From Streptococcus salivarius (GTDB lineage: Bacteria > Bacillota > Bacilli > Lactobacillales > Streptococcaceae), in the NCBI RefSeq assembly GCF_000785515.1, contig NZ_CP009913.1, positions 1,826,001 to 1,890,000 on the forward strand: a stretch of 64,000 bases of DNA, in the 5' to 3' direction. This document shows positions 18,752 to 27,594 of the stretch, one piece after another (the stretch's first letter is position 1; every line of letters starts with the position of its first letter). The position numbers and the translations under genes are program-made. The notes beneath the pieces are model-generated. The model did not search any database, was not told the DNA's origin, and was given only the letters and a program-made list of their open reading frames with translations.

Positions 18752-19692
18752 GCTTTTTCCTCCTTCTTGCTAGCTACTTTGCATCCTTGCCATGAGTCGC
18801 GACGTTCCATCTCTTTGTCAATGGCATTGAGGACCTCCCACTTGTTGAGACTCCACATAGGACCAATCAACATATCTCGTGGCGCATCACCAGTGATACG
18901 ATGAATGACGATATCCTGAGGGATAATTTCCAATTGGTCACAGATGATGGACACATACTCTTCCTGATTCAGCAATTTAAGACGCCCCTCGTGGTAGTCT
19001 CTTTGCATACGCGTATTGGTCATCAGGTGGAGGAGGTGGAGTTTAATCCCCTGAATGTCATTATCCGTCACACAACGGCGAACATTTTCCACCATCATCT
19101 CGTGGGTTTCCCCTGGCAGCCCATTAATCAGATGCGACACAATCTCAGCCTTTGGCGCACGCTCACGCACACGCTTAACCGTCTCCACATAGAGATCATA
19201 GCTGTGTGCTCGGTTAATGAGCTCTGACGTTTCTTCATAAGTCGTCTGCAAGCCAAGTTCGACGGTCACATGCATACGTTCTGTGAGTTCTGCCAGATAA
19301 TCAATCACATCGTCTGGCAAACAGTCTGGGCGGGTACCGATATTGATGCCAACAACACCAGGCTCATTGATAGCCTGTTCGTAGCGGTCCTTGATAACTT
19401 CAAGCGGCGCGTGGGTATTGGTAAAATTTTGAAAATAAACCAGATATTTTTGAACTTCTGGCCACTTGCGGTGCATGAAGTCAATCTCATGGTAAAACTG
19501 CTCACGAATCGGTGCCTCAGGTGCTACAATAGCATCCCCAGACCCCGATACCGTACAAAAGGTACAGCCACCGTGGGCCACTGTGCCATCACGATTGGGA
19601 CAATCAAAACCCGCATCAATTGGTAGTTTGAAAATCTTTTCGCCAAAAATCTCACGATAGTAATCATTGACTGTTCTATAACGTTTTTTCAT
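18748..19692 (-). CDS. TIGR01212 radical SAM protein (YtqA/MnmL-like)
   Basis: 314 residues. C31, C43 and C46 (FDCPNRDG, then GGCTFC) supply the iron-sulphur cluster. Further marks are INIGTRPDCLPDDVIDYL and LGLQTTYEETSELINRAHSYD, typical of this YhcC/YtqA family. Recent work links YtqA to mnm5s2U formation in Gram-positive tRNA, in the same pathway as the next gene mnmM; I hold this as likely but less certain. The ATG lies 7 bases after a TATAAT with no Shine-Dalgarno, so the mRNA may be leaderless. Confidence 0.82.
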   Translation of the reverse strand: MKKRYRTVNDYYREIFGEKIFKLPIDAGFDCPNRDGTVAHGGCTFCTVSGSGDAIVAPEAPIREQFYHEIDFMHRKWPEVQKYLVYFQNFTNTHAPLEVIKDRYEQAINEPGVVGINIGTRPDCLPDDVIDYLAELTERMHVTVELGLQTTYEETSELINRAHSYDLYVETVKRVRERAPKAEIVSHLINGLPGETHEMMVENVRRCVTDNDIQGIKLHLLHLMTNTRMQRDYHEGRLKLLNQEEYVSIICDQLEIIPQDIVIHRITGDAPRDMLIGPMWSLNKWEVLNAIDKEMERRDSWQGCKVASKKEEKA

Positions 19693-19708
19693 AAAGACTA
19701 TTATAACA
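19693..19708 (-). promoter_or_regulatory. Extended -10 promoter directly abutting an ATG (leaderless candidate)
   Basis: On the minus strand TGTTATAAT is followed by seven bases and then the ATG of the TIGR01212 gene. Transcription would start within one or two bases of the ATG. Confidence 0.65.
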
Positions 19709-19721
19709 CTTTGACCTAAAA

Positions 19722-19774
19722 AAGAGAGTAAGACTCAGACAAAAATCATGGATTTCTGCCTGTCCTACTCTCTT
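19722..19774 (-). terminator. Terminator of sepM
   Basis: On the minus strand AAGAGAGTA (19774-19766) and TACTCTCTT (19730-19722) form a perfect outer 9-bp stem with an inner imperfect GGACAGGCAG/CTGAGTC part, followed by TTTTT. The GAGAGTAGGACAG style recurs at streptococcal gene ends. Confidence 0.75.
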
Positions 19775-19775
19775 C

Positions 19776-20852
19776 TTATTTAGTCTTTTTCAAATAATCA
19801 ATAGCTTCTTGAGCTGTTTTAACAGGGACGATTTTCATCTTGGTTCCCAGTTTCTTAGCAGCTTCCTTGGCCTCTTGATAGTTAGTCTTGGCATCCGGAT
19901 CAGCCTTTTTCATTTCCTTGGTTACTGGATTATTTGGTACAAAGAAAATGTCTGCACCACTATCAGCCGCTGATTTCACCTTAAGGTAGGCACCACCGAT
20001 ATCACCAACAGAGCCATCCTTTTCAATAGTCCCTGTTCCAGCAATCTTTCGGCCAGCCTTGAGGTCTTGACCAGACACCTGATCGTAAATTGCCAGAGTA
20101 AACATAAGACCCGCACTGGGCCCTCCGACACCATCAAGTTTAAACTTCACATCCTCAGGGCTCTTGACCTCGGTATGATCCGTCAAACCAATACCGATAC
20201 CATTTTTACCATTGGCAATCTTAATGATTTTACCAGTGGCAGTCTTTTCTTTGTCATCTGTTGTATAAGTGACCTTGACCTTTGAACCAAGCTTAAGTCC
20301 TTGAACGTATTTGATCAAGTCAGTAGAATTATCAAAGCTCTTGCCATTGACAGCAGTCACTGTATCCGCAATATTGAGGACACCCTTAAAGCTAGAATCA
20401 TCAGCCACTTGAAGCACATAGACACCCATATACTCCAAGCTAGCCTCCTTACCAGCCAGAGTCAAACCCTGATAAATCGCTTGATTTTGCGAAGTCTCCA
20501 TATAAAATTGATTGATTCGCATGAAATCTTCATCAGAGTAATTTCCAGTTGCCTCCTCAGCTGTTTGAAGCTTTGCAAAGTCATTAAGCTGAGCATAGAG
20601 CATGAGGGCCAAAGTCGCCTTGGTTTGAGCCACCGCCACAAAATTATAGGATCCCTTTGAATCATCAGCTTTCTTATCTACAGTCAAGACTTCTTTAGTA
20701 TCAAAAGCACCACCCGGAAGCTCAACATAATAATTATTAAGCGGGAAAAAGAGGGCAAACAGGAGGAAAAGTATCGTAAAAATACTTAATAACCACCACT
20801 TGATGCGCCAAAGTTTCCCTAATATCGATTTAGATGCGTTCTCTTTTGCCAC
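19776..20852 (-). CDS. sepM: SepM-family membrane-bound PDZ/Lon-type protease
   Basis: The start is taken as GTG 20852 (358 residues), because GTGGAGG lies 6 bases ahead and the next residues lead into KLWRIKWWLL as in known SepM; upstream ATGs at 20891 and 20912 lie deeper inside coaD. One N-terminal membrane helix is followed by a PDZ domain (about 120-190) and a Lon-like S16 domain with GGPSAGLMF (catalytic Ser) and the Lys in GAYLKVKSA. In S. mutans SepM trims the competence pheromone CSP at the cell surface. Here the same protease lies in a genome with bacteriocin operons, but its substrate is unknown. It overlaps coaD by 23 bp. Confidence 0.85.
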   Translation of the reverse strand: MAKENASKSILGKLWRIKWWLLSIFTILFLLFALFFPLNNYYVELPGGAFDTKEVLTVDKKADDSKGSYNFVAVAQTKATLALMLYAQLNDFAKLQTAEEATGNYSDEDFMRINQFYMETSQNQAIYQGLTLAGKEASLEYMGVYVLQVADDSSFKGVLNIADTVTAVNGKSFDNSTDLIKYVQGLKLGSKVKVTYTTDDKEKTATGKIIKIANGKNGIGIGLTDHTEVKSPEDVKFKLDGVGGPSAGLMFTLAIYDQVSGQDLKAGRKIAGTGTIEKDGSVGDIGGAYLKVKSAADSGADIFFVPNNPVTKEMKKADPDAKTNYQEAKEAAKKLGTKMKIVPVKTAQEAIDYLKKTK

Positions 20853-21327
20853 GCTTGGCCTCCACTTCCTTAACAACTGCTTGAGGAACATAGGAACTAA
20901 TATCCCCCTCAAAATAAATCAACTCACGCACACGACTCGAGGACACTGGTGTCACCTCATGACTAGCAATCAAATAAACCGTTTCAATTTCAGGTGCCAG
21001 CCCCTTATTGAAATAGTCCATATTGGCCTCATAGTCAAAATCTGTCGTATTACGAAGGCCTCGGACCAAATAAGTCACCCCAAGATTTCTGGCGATATCT
21101 ACAGCCAGACTATCGTGAGCCGTTATAACCTTGACATTGGGAAGATCTGCCACGACCTCTTCCAAGATACGCTTGCGAGTCTCCACATCCCAGAAGCCCT
21201 GCTTATTTTTATTATAAAAGAGACCGATATAAAGCTCATCAAAGAGCTTGCTGGCTCTGGCAATAATATCCACATGCCCATTGGTAATCGGATCAAAAGA
21301 CCCCGTAAACATAGCAATCTTTGTCAT
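20830..21327 (-). CDS. coaD: Phosphopantetheine adenylyltransferase
   Basis: 165 residues, full length. MFTGSFDPITNGHVDII holds the nucleotide-binding T/HXGH-type motif and VSSSRVREL the C-terminal ISSTX-type motif. It catalyses the penultimate step of coenzyme A synthesis (4'-phosphopantetheine plus ATP to dephospho-CoA). It is the middle gene of the rsmD-coaD-sepM operon, an order common in streptococci. Confidence 0.97.
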   Translation of the reverse strand: MTKIAMFTGSFDPITNGHVDIIARASKLFDELYIGLFYNKNKQGFWDVETRKRILEEVVADLPNVKVITAHDSLAVDIARNLGVTYLVRGLRNTTDFDYEANMDYFNKGLAPEIETVYLIASHEVTPVSSSRVRELIYFEGDISSYVPQAVVKEVEAKRGKRERI

Positions 21328-21359
21328 AGCATTCCTTTCTACAACTTCCCTATCAAAGG

Positions 21360-21899
21360 CTAACGCACGTATACGGTCACCTTACTGATACCATAGGTTT
21401 TCTGTTTCCAAATCCCAAAGTTTGAAATTTCTTCAGGCAGGTCCACAGCCTTATCCGTCTCACAAACCAACATAACTTCCTCAGCCAAGAGCCCTTGCTC
21501 TTCTAACTGAGTAATATTGGCCACAATCTGCTCTTTGGCATAAGGCGGATCTAGAAGCACCAAGTCAAACTGACCTGTCAATTGTGTCAGCGCACGCGCC
21601 GCATCCATCTTCAAAAGCTGGAACTGCTTCTCACTCTTGGTCATCTTGATATTTTCCTGGATAACAGCCTGTGCCCGACGGTCTTTTTCCACGAGGACAG
21701 CAGACGACATGCCACGACTGATAGCCTCAATAGCCAGACTACCGCTCCCAGAGAAAAGATCCAAAACACGCCCTCCATCAAAGAAAGGACCAATCATATT
21801 GAAAATGGCACCCTTGACCTTGTCCGTTGTTGGACGAGTCGTTTTGCCTTCTAACGTTTTAAGCGGACGCCCGCCAAATTCACCTGCTACAACACGCAA
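21360..21899 (-). CDS. rsmD: 16S rRNA (guanine966-N2)-methyltransferase
   Basis: 179 residues from a TTG at 21899 read as MRVVAGEFGGRPLK, the normal RsmD N terminus; GAGGTG lies 6 bases upstream. An in-frame ATG at 21962 would add 21 atypical residues and start inside the promoter region. Motifs: DLFSGSGSLAIEAISRG (SAM binding) and LVLLDPPY (catalytic DPPY). The enzyme methylates G966 of 16S rRNA in the 30S subunit. A TATAAT at 21942-21947 (minus strand) provides the operon promoter. Confidence 0.93.
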   Translation of the reverse strand: MRVVAGEFGGRPLKTLEGKTTRPTTDKVKGAIFNMIGPFFDGGRVLDLFSGSGSLAIEAISRGMSSAVLVEKDRRAQAVIQENIKMTKSEKQFQLLKMDAARALTQLTGQFDLVLLDPPYAKEQIVANITQLEEQGLLAEEVMLVCETDKAVDLPEEISNFGIWKQKTYGISKVTVYVR

Positions 21900-22012
21900 G
21901 TCGGTCACCTCGTTTTTACTGATTTTTAGTAAGACTTTTCTATTATACCAAAAAACACACATAGATGTTGGTCCAAAGGGGACTAGACAAGCTTAAGACC
22001 TTCAAAAGAACA

Positions 22013-22043
22013 CAAAAAACTCGAGATTTCCTCGAGTTTCTAT
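22013..22043. terminator. Terminator after trxB
   Basis: AAACTCGAG (22017-22025) and CTCGAGTTT (22031-22039) form a perfect 9-bp stem around ATTTC, with an A-run giving T residues on the minus strand. Confidence 0.8.
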
Positions 22044-22048
22044 TCATT

Positions 22049-22969
22049 TTACTTATCACCAAGTGCAGTCACGTAGTTATAAGCTTCAATACCAGCTGTG
22101 GCACCATCACCTACGGCTGTGGTGATTTGGCGAAGATCTTTCTGACGGACATCCCCAATAGCAAAGATACCAGGAATACGTGTCGCCATCTTATCATCTG
22201 TAATCACCCAACCGTCCTGGTCAGTGATATCGAGACCAGTCAAGTAATCTGAAACAGGATCAAGTCCAACATAAACAAAGACACCGCCAAATTCGTGGTT
22301 AGTCACCTCACCAGTTTTAACATTCTTGATATCAACACTGCGAACCTTGATGTCATCACCCTTGATTTCTTCAACGACTGAGTCCCAGATAAACTTGACT
22401 TTCTCATTGGCGAAGGCACGGTCTTGAAGAACCTTTTGAGCACGCAATTCATCACGACGGTGAACAATGGTCACGCTATTGGCAAAGCGTGTCAAATAAA
22501 TTCCTTCTTCAACGGCAGAGTCTCCACCACCAACGACCAAGAGGTCTTGATTACGGAAGAAGGCACCATCACAGACCGCACAGTAAGATACCCCACGGCT
22601 GTTGTACTCTTCTTCGCCAGCAACACCAATGTGGCGATGTTTGGCACCAGTCGCAATGATAACTGTCTTGGTTTGGTACTCTTCATCACCAGTTTTGACA
22701 ACTTTATAGTCACCCTTGTCTTCGATACCAGACACGATACCATAAAGATTTTCAACGCCCAATTTTTCCAAGGGTTCGAACATCTTCATTGACAATTCTG
22801 GACCAGAAATACTTTCAAAACCAGGGTAATTTTCAATATCAGACGTGTTATTCATCTGTCCACCAGGAGCACCTTGCTCCAAAGTTGCCACTTTAAGGTT
22901 GGCACGTGCTGCATAGAGTGCTGCAGTCATCCCCGCAGGACCAGCTCCAATAACAATTGTATCGTACAT
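22049..22969 (-). CDS. trxB: Thioredoxin reductase
   Basis: 306 residues. GAGPAGMTAALYAARANL is the FAD Rossmann motif, CAVCDGAFF holds the redox-active CXXC pair, GGGDSAVEEG is the NADPH motif, and GIFAIGDVRQK is the second FAD motif. It reduces thioredoxin with NADPH in the cytoplasm. AAGGAG precedes the ATG. The short DUF4059 gene lies 65 bp upstream on the same strand, as in other streptococci. Confidence 0.97.
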   Translation of the reverse strand: MYDTIVIGAGPAGMTAALYAARANLKVATLEQGAPGGQMNNTSDIENYPGFESISGPELSMKMFEPLEKLGVENLYGIVSGIEDKGDYKVVKTGDEEYQTKTVIIATGAKHRHIGVAGEEEYNSRGVSYCAVCDGAFFRNQDLLVVGGGDSAVEEGIYLTRFANSVTIVHRRDELRAQKVLQDRAFANEKVKFIWDSVVEEIKGDDIKVRSVDIKNVKTGEVTNHEFGGVFVYVGLDPVSDYLTGLDITDQDGWVITDDKMATRIPGIFAIGDVRQKDLRQITTAVGDGATAGIEAYNYVTALGDK

Positions 22970-23034
22970 GAGTAACTCCTTATATGATTTTCTTGTAGAG
23001 ATATCTTACACCTAATGTGCCAACAAAGCTAGAA

Positions 23035-23259
23035 TTATGCATTCAGCACGATAAGAATCGCCATAAAAGCAAATGCCAAAACGGGAATCGAAACCATCGA
23101 CATCATAATAGCATCATAGAGGGCACCTTGACGCTCCTTAACAGTTTTGTCTGCACGACGTAAGGCACGCCATCCAAGCCAAATGGCACCAATCACCAAG
23201 CACATAAAGAAAGCAATCACAAGGCCTAAGAGGTAAAATTTAAAAATATTTAATAACAT
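23035..23259 (-). CDS. DUF4059 small membrane protein
   Basis: 74 residues from ATG 23259 (MLLNIFKFYLLGLVIAFF), with AGGATG upstream; a longer frame upstream has no family support. Two membrane helices flank a basic loop (RRADKTVKERQGALYDA). DUF4059 proteins typically lie next to trxB in streptococci; function unknown. Confidence 0.75.
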   Translation of the reverse strand: MLLNIFKFYLLGLVIAFFMCLVIGAIWLGWRALRRADKTVKERQGALYDAIMMSMVSIPVLAFAFMAILIVLNA

Positions 23260-23471
23260 AAAACATCCTAAAGTGAGAAATAGAAAAGGCTGAGATAACA
23301 TTCTCCAACCTCTGAATTCGACTAGTAATAACTGCGCGATGCAGTATCTGACTTGACACTTAGTCACCTTTGAGGTTTTCAAAAGCTCCTAATCATCCTA
23401 GTGGGAGTTTAACTATGGACTAAAATGTAGCCCCATCCCATTACCTTTTCTATTGTAACAAAAATCCCATC

Positions 23472-24215
23472 TTAAAGATATTGTTTTGAATAAGAAGCGA
23501 AAAATTCTTTTGTTCGTTCTTCTTTCGGATGGTTAAAGATTTCATCAGGTGTTCCTTGTTCAAGGATATGCCCTTTTTCAAGGAAGAGTACCTTGTCAGC
23601 CACTTGATAAACAAAGTTCATGTCGTGACTGACCAAAATCATGGTTTGACCTGACTTAGCTGCATCAGCGATTGATTTTTCAACCTCACCAACCAACTCA
23701 GGGTCAAGGGCAGATGTTGGTTCGTCAAGCAAGAGCACATCTGGCTTCATAGCAAGGGCACGGGCCAAGGCCACACGTTGCTTTTGACCACCTGACAAGT
23801 GACGTGGGTAGTGATTTTCGCGATTTGAAAGTCCAACCTTAGCAAGCTCTTCTTTGGCAATCTTAGTAGCTTCTTCGTCAGAAAGTTTCTTAACAATCTT
23901 AAGACCTTCCTTAACATTATCCAAGGCTGTACGACGTTCAAAGAGGTTGAACTGTTGGAAAACCATGGCCAACTTACGGCGAAGCGTAAGAATTTGTTCT
24001 TTAGTGATAGTCTTGAAGTCTACTTTAAAATCATCAATGGTAATAGTGCCAGAATCAGGTTGTTCCAAATAGTTCAAGCTACGAAGGATAGTTGACTTAC
24101 CTGCACCAGAGGCACCGACAAGCGCTACAACTTCACCTTTTTTAATATCGAAGTTAATGCCATCAAGAACCTTTTGGCCTGAAAATTCCTTGGTCAAATT
24201 TTTGATGCTAATCAT
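23472..24215 (-). CDS. Amino-acid ABC importer, ATP-binding subunit
   Basis: 247 residues. Walker A GASGAGKST, signature LSGGQKQRVALARAL, Walker B VLLLDEPTSALDPE, switch VSHDM. This is the GlnQ/TcyC class of polar amino-acid ATPases. The ATG overlaps the permease stop by one base. Together with the permease and binding protein upstream it forms a complete importer. Confidence 0.93.
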   Translation of the reverse strand: MISIKNLTKEFSGQKVLDGINFDIKKGEVVALVGASGAGKSTILRSLNYLEQPDSGTITIDDFKVDFKTITKEQILTLRRKLAMVFQQFNLFERRTALDNVKEGLKIVKKLSDEEATKIAKEELAKVGLSNRENHYPRHLSGGQKQRVALARALAMKPDVLLLDEPTSALDPELVGEVEKSIADAAKSGQTMILVSHDMNFVYQVADKVLFLEKGHILEQGTPDEIFNHPKEERTKEFFASYSKQYL

Positions 24216-25138
24216 TAGCGGTCCCCTCCAATTCCAGAAATGTCAGTCGCTTCAGGCGCCTTAATAGCCATATGATTTTCAACCGAACGACCAATATACT
24301 CAATCAAGATTGAGATTACCCAGTATACAAGGGCTACTGAGATATAACGTTCAAAGTAACGGTAGTCAGCACCACCCAAGATTTGAGCCTGTGCATACAT
24401 TTCAACGATACCCGCACTAAAGGCAAGTGATGTTCCCTTAGTCAAACCAATCAAACTGTTAATCAAACTTGGTGTCGCAATAACAGCGGCATTTGGAATA
24501 ATAACACGACGGTAAACCTGTGCCGATGTCATCCCAAGAGAACGGGCTGCTTCGATTTCCCCCGCATCAACAGCTTGAATTGCTGCACGAATGGTTTCAC
24601 TCATGTAGGCTGCTTCGTTAAAGGCAAAGGCTGTAATGGCAAAGATAGCTGGTGGAATCTCATTAATGTTCCAATCTAAACCAAACTCACCATTCAAGTA
24701 ACGAAGGAAGAGTGGAATACCATAGTAAGTCAACATGAGTTGTACAAGGATTGGTGTCCCACGTAAGAAGCTTACAAAAACTGCTTGAATCGGATAAAGG
24801 ATACGTACTCGATTGATCTTAACGACCGCAAAGACAAGGGCCAAAATCAAACCGAAGAAAGCACCTGCAATGGTCAAGCCCAAAGTTAAAGGCAAGCGTT
24901 CCACAATCTTAGGAACAGCATCGAAGACTGCCTTCCATGAGAAGAGTTTACCAGCTGGCATCCAAGATGAAATCCACTTGAAGACAATCGTAACCAGTTG
25001 CAAAATATAACCCCAAAGAATTTCTACTAGCCAAGACAAGGGAATGGCTAAAGTAACTGCTACTGCCAAACCAACCAAACCCATGATAACTTGGAGATAC
25101 CAAGGTGACCGATTAAATGCTTCTATACTCTTTTTCAC
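24215..25138 (-). CDS. Amino-acid ABC importer, permease subunit
   Basis: 307 residues, His/Glu/Gln/Arg-type inner-membrane permease. Helices cover most of the chain; the ATPase-contact EAA loop is EIEAARSLGMTSAQVYRRVIIPNA. It has an unusually long N terminus (about 75 residues with an extra helix) before the core domain beginning IVERLPLTLGLTIAGAFFG. Its gene is separated from the binding-protein gene by 420 bp containing a large hairpin element, unlike the tight coupling to the ATPase gene. Confidence 0.92.
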   Translation of the reverse strand: MKKSIEAFNRSPWYLQVIMGLVGLAVAVTLAIPLSWLVEILWGYILQLVTIVFKWISSWMPAGKLFSWKAVFDAVPKIVERLPLTLGLTIAGAFFGLILALVFAVVKINRVRILYPIQAVFVSFLRGTPILVQLMLTYYGIPLFLRYLNGEFGLDWNINEIPPAIFAITAFAFNEAAYMSETIRAAIQAVDAGEIEAARSLGMTSAQVYRRVIIPNAAVIATPSLINSLIGLTKGTSLAFSAGIVEMYAQAQILGGADYRYFERYISVALVYWVISILIEYIGRSVENHMAIKAPEATDISGIGGDR

Positions 25139-25332
25139 AATGTCGCCCTTTCTTTCTAAAAAAGTAGGTTAGCCTAGTGCTAACCGTCCAATTATCTTAT
25201 CATAAATTCTATAGTATTCATTTTAGCACGACTCAGAAAGTCTGTGAAATAGTCTTTTCTTATCATAGTGATAAGAAAATCGTATCACTGATAGCAATAC
25301 CTTATTAAGACTAAGAAGATTTGAACTAATTC

Positions 25333-25545
25333 CTTATTTCACGAACAAAGTGAGCATAAACCGAGGCTTTCCGACGTGAGAAAAACACCTGAAACTTTAA
25401 AGTTTCAGGTGTTCGGAAGTTTTGAGACCTTAGGCTCAAAACTTAGTCATGGAGCTTCGACGAAGGTCGCTGACGTCCGTCATCACCTCAGGAAAGCCTC
25501 AAAAGAAAGCTTTGTGTTCAATTCAAAGCTGAGACAGCAGTCTCA
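25333..25545. repeat. Large nested hairpin element between binding-protein and permease genes
   Basis: GAGGCTTTCC (25363-25372) and GGAAAGCCTC (25491-25500) form a perfect outer 10-bp stem. Inside are a 30-bp perfect palindrome (25384-25413, arms of 14 with a TA centre) and a perfect 10-bp stem AAGTTTTGAG/CTCAAAACTT (25417-25444). Next to it AGCTTTG/CAAAGCT (25508-25530) forms a terminator-like hairpin for the minus-strand binding-protein gene. A related sequence lies at 55397-55499. It could attenuate transcription so that binding protein exceeds permease, or be a dispersed repeat that landed here, or both. Confidence 0.7.
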
Positions 25546-25558
25546 ACTTTTAACAGTC

Positions 25559-26389
25559 TTATTTCAAATCACTGACGTAATCGCCACCGAAGTATTCCTT
25601 GCTGAGTTTGGCAAGGGTTCCATCCTTCTTAAGCTCTTTGATACGCTTATTAACAAAGGCCTTGAGTTCCTTACCTTGCTTATCATTTGAGAATAGAAGA
25701 TATTCAAGACCATCAGTCTTCATACCAATATCGTCTTTAATCTTGTTTACAGCTAGCTTATAGCCTTGATCTTTGACAATGTACTCAGACGAAATGGCAT
25801 CGTAAAGGATAAAATCAATTTTTCCTTCTTGAATGTGTTGAATACGTGTTGAAAGACCCGTTGAGCTAGAAGCATAGTTGATAGTAATTGGTGTCTTGTC
25901 CGCATTGGCATGGTTCCAATTTTCAAGCAACTGAGCATAATTAGAGCCAGGAAGCACCTCTGTCGTCTTACCAGACAAATCATCTAGGCTGGTAAACTTG
26001 GTACCCTCAGCACTAGTGATGGCATAGTTAGAACGTGAAATCGGATCTGAGAAACCATATTTCTGAGCACGTTCTTCATTGTAGTTGAAGTCGTTAGCCG
26101 CAATCTGATAACGTCCAGAATCCACCCCTGTCAAGATGGAATCAAAAGGTGTCGTCACAAACTTGACCTCATACTTGTCCGAATCCTTGAAAATAGCCTT
26201 GACCAAATCAATATCATAACCCTTGAAGTCGTCGCCTTTTTTGAAAGTGAAAGGCGCCGTATCAGAGTCTGTCGCAACAGTAATCGTCTGCTTTTCACCA
26301 GATGCCTTACTGTCACTCTTGTTCCCACAAGCAGCCAAAGTCAAAACCGACAAGCCAAGAATCCCTAAACCTGTAAGCCATTTTTTCAT
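25559..26389 (-). CDS. Amino-acid ABC importer, substrate-binding lipoprotein
   Basis: 276 residues from ATG 26389 (MKKWLTGLGILGLS), with GAGGATT 8 bases upstream; an earlier start 8 codons away lacks support. Lipobox LTLAAC places the lipidated cysteine near residue 20. The rest is a class 3 solute-binding protein (ITVATDSDTAPFTFKKGDDFKGYDIDLVKAIF). Substrate is a polar amino acid; the family match is closest to glutamine, cystine or arginine binders and I cannot choose. Confidence 0.9.
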   Translation of the reverse strand: MKKWLTGLGILGLSVLTLAACGNKSDSKASGEKQTITVATDSDTAPFTFKKGDDFKGYDIDLVKAIFKDSDKYEVKFVTTPFDSILTGVDSGRYQIAANDFNYNEERAQKYGFSDPISRSNYAITSAEGTKFTSLDDLSGKTTEVLPGSNYAQLLENWNHANADKTPITINYASSSTGLSTRIQHIQEGKIDFILYDAISSEYIVKDQGYKLAVNKIKDDIGMKTDGLEYLLFSNDKQGKELKAFVNKRIKELKKDGTLAKLSKEYFGGDYVSDLK

Positions 26390-26522
26390 ATCTATAATCC
26401 TCGATACTTTCATTAATAGTTAGTGATAACAGTTTATCATCTTCCTACAAACTCGTCTAATAATAAAATCCTAAGAGGTGATAGATAAAGGTTATAGGGG
26501 AATCGATACAACGAACAATAAG

Positions 26523-26554
26523 AAAAGAGCTGCCACTGGTGTGACAACTCTTCT
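26523..26554 (-). terminator. Terminator of the lipoprotein gene at 26604
   Basis: AAGAG...CTCTT stem (26525-26552) with inner TG/CA and CAC/GTG pairs and two mismatches; on the minus strand it is followed by TTTTCTTATT. Confidence 0.6.
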
Positions 26555-26603
26555 CGCCCAAAAAAGCTTTCTGTACATGTTTAACATCAAATGCAATAAA
26601 ACT

Positions 26604-27494
26604 CTATTTTTCCTTACTTGATGACTTACTGCTTGAATCGCTACTGTCTTCAGGTTGATAATCTGATAAATTCTTATGGATGCGTTCAGCGTAAACAGCT
26701 CTGCTTCCTGATTCATCATGATCGACCAAAGCTTCGGCAAGCTCTTTATAATCTTCTATAGAAATCGTCCAGTTGCCTCCATCATCTTTGGTAAGCTTGA
26801 AGGTCTTTTCTAGATTATCAGCACCTGTCAAAGGTGTATAGGCCATTTCTTTATCAATATCCTTAAATTGTGTCAAATCTCCGTTAAAGTTTTCACCATA
26901 AAGGAATTTCGTTGTGAGATCTTTGGCTTTACCTTTTTCCACATCGTTGTTATCAGCTTGATTCCATTGTTTCAACTTGTCAATGTCGTTGTCATAGAGA
27001 CTCATAAGGAGAGTACGAACAGCAGCTGCAGCACCATAGGCACTAACAGAGCGTGAAGTAAAGGTAACTGTCGCTTCATTTCCTTTAACTTTGACATCCT
27101 TCAGCTTATAGTCCTGAATCTTACCAATCATATTACGACGGACCTTAAGGAACTTAGAAAGCACTTGGGTTGGAGTCTTGGCATCATAGCCTTCAATGTA
27201 TTTAAATGTATACTTTTCTTCCGGTGTATAGCCCTTTTCTTCGATAGTATCTGCAACTTGTTTTTCAAAGACTTTCGTTTCAGTCCAGGTTTCGTAATTT
27301 TCACCGTATAGTTTTGAAAAACCGTTACTAGATTTTCCAAGCATAGTATCAATTAAGACTGTCGCATCAGCCTTGGCACGTTCTGTCGGAGTTGGTGTCG
27401 CTTTTTTCTTCTCAGCTGGCTTATTGGAAGCACAAGCTACGAGAAGCAAGCAAGCTGCCAGAATCAGTCCTAAATAGGTAAGAACTTTTTTCAT
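26604..27494 (-). CDS. Lipoprotein, unknown function
   Basis: 296 residues. Signal peptide with lipobox LLVACAS (lipidated Cys near 21), then a basic linker (NKPAEKKKATPTPTERAKADA), a soluble domain with alternating charged strands, and a Ser/Lys-rich C-terminal tail (DSSDSSSKSSSKEK). It should sit on the outer face of the membrane. I do not recognise the domain with certainty. Shine-Dalgarno GAGGGAA. Single-gene unit. Confidence 0.72.
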   Translation of the reverse strand: MKKVLTYLGLILAACLLLVACASNKPAEKKKATPTPTERAKADATVLIDTMLGKSSNGFSKLYGENYETWTETKVFEKQVADTIEEKGYTPEEKYTFKYIEGYDAKTPTQVLSKFLKVRRNMIGKIQDYKLKDVKVKGNEATVTFTSRSVSAYGAAAAVRTLLMSLYDNDIDKLKQWNQADNNDVEKGKAKDLTTKFLYGENFNGDLTQFKDIDKEMAYTPLTGADNLEKTFKLTKDDGGNWTISIEDYKELAEALVDHDESGSRAVYAERIHKNLSDYQPEDSSDSSSKSSSKEK

Positions 27495-27594
27495 TAAGAT
27501 TATTCCCTCATTTCTTTTAGTTACTATTTAAGATAGCATAGGTCTGATGATTCTTCAAGGTCACTTTCCAAAAGAAAAAATCAAAACTCTACTA

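Noticed and set aside
20800..21363. Open frame of 187 codons antisense to coaD and sepM
   Set aside because: Both genes on the other strand are secure; this frame has no features.
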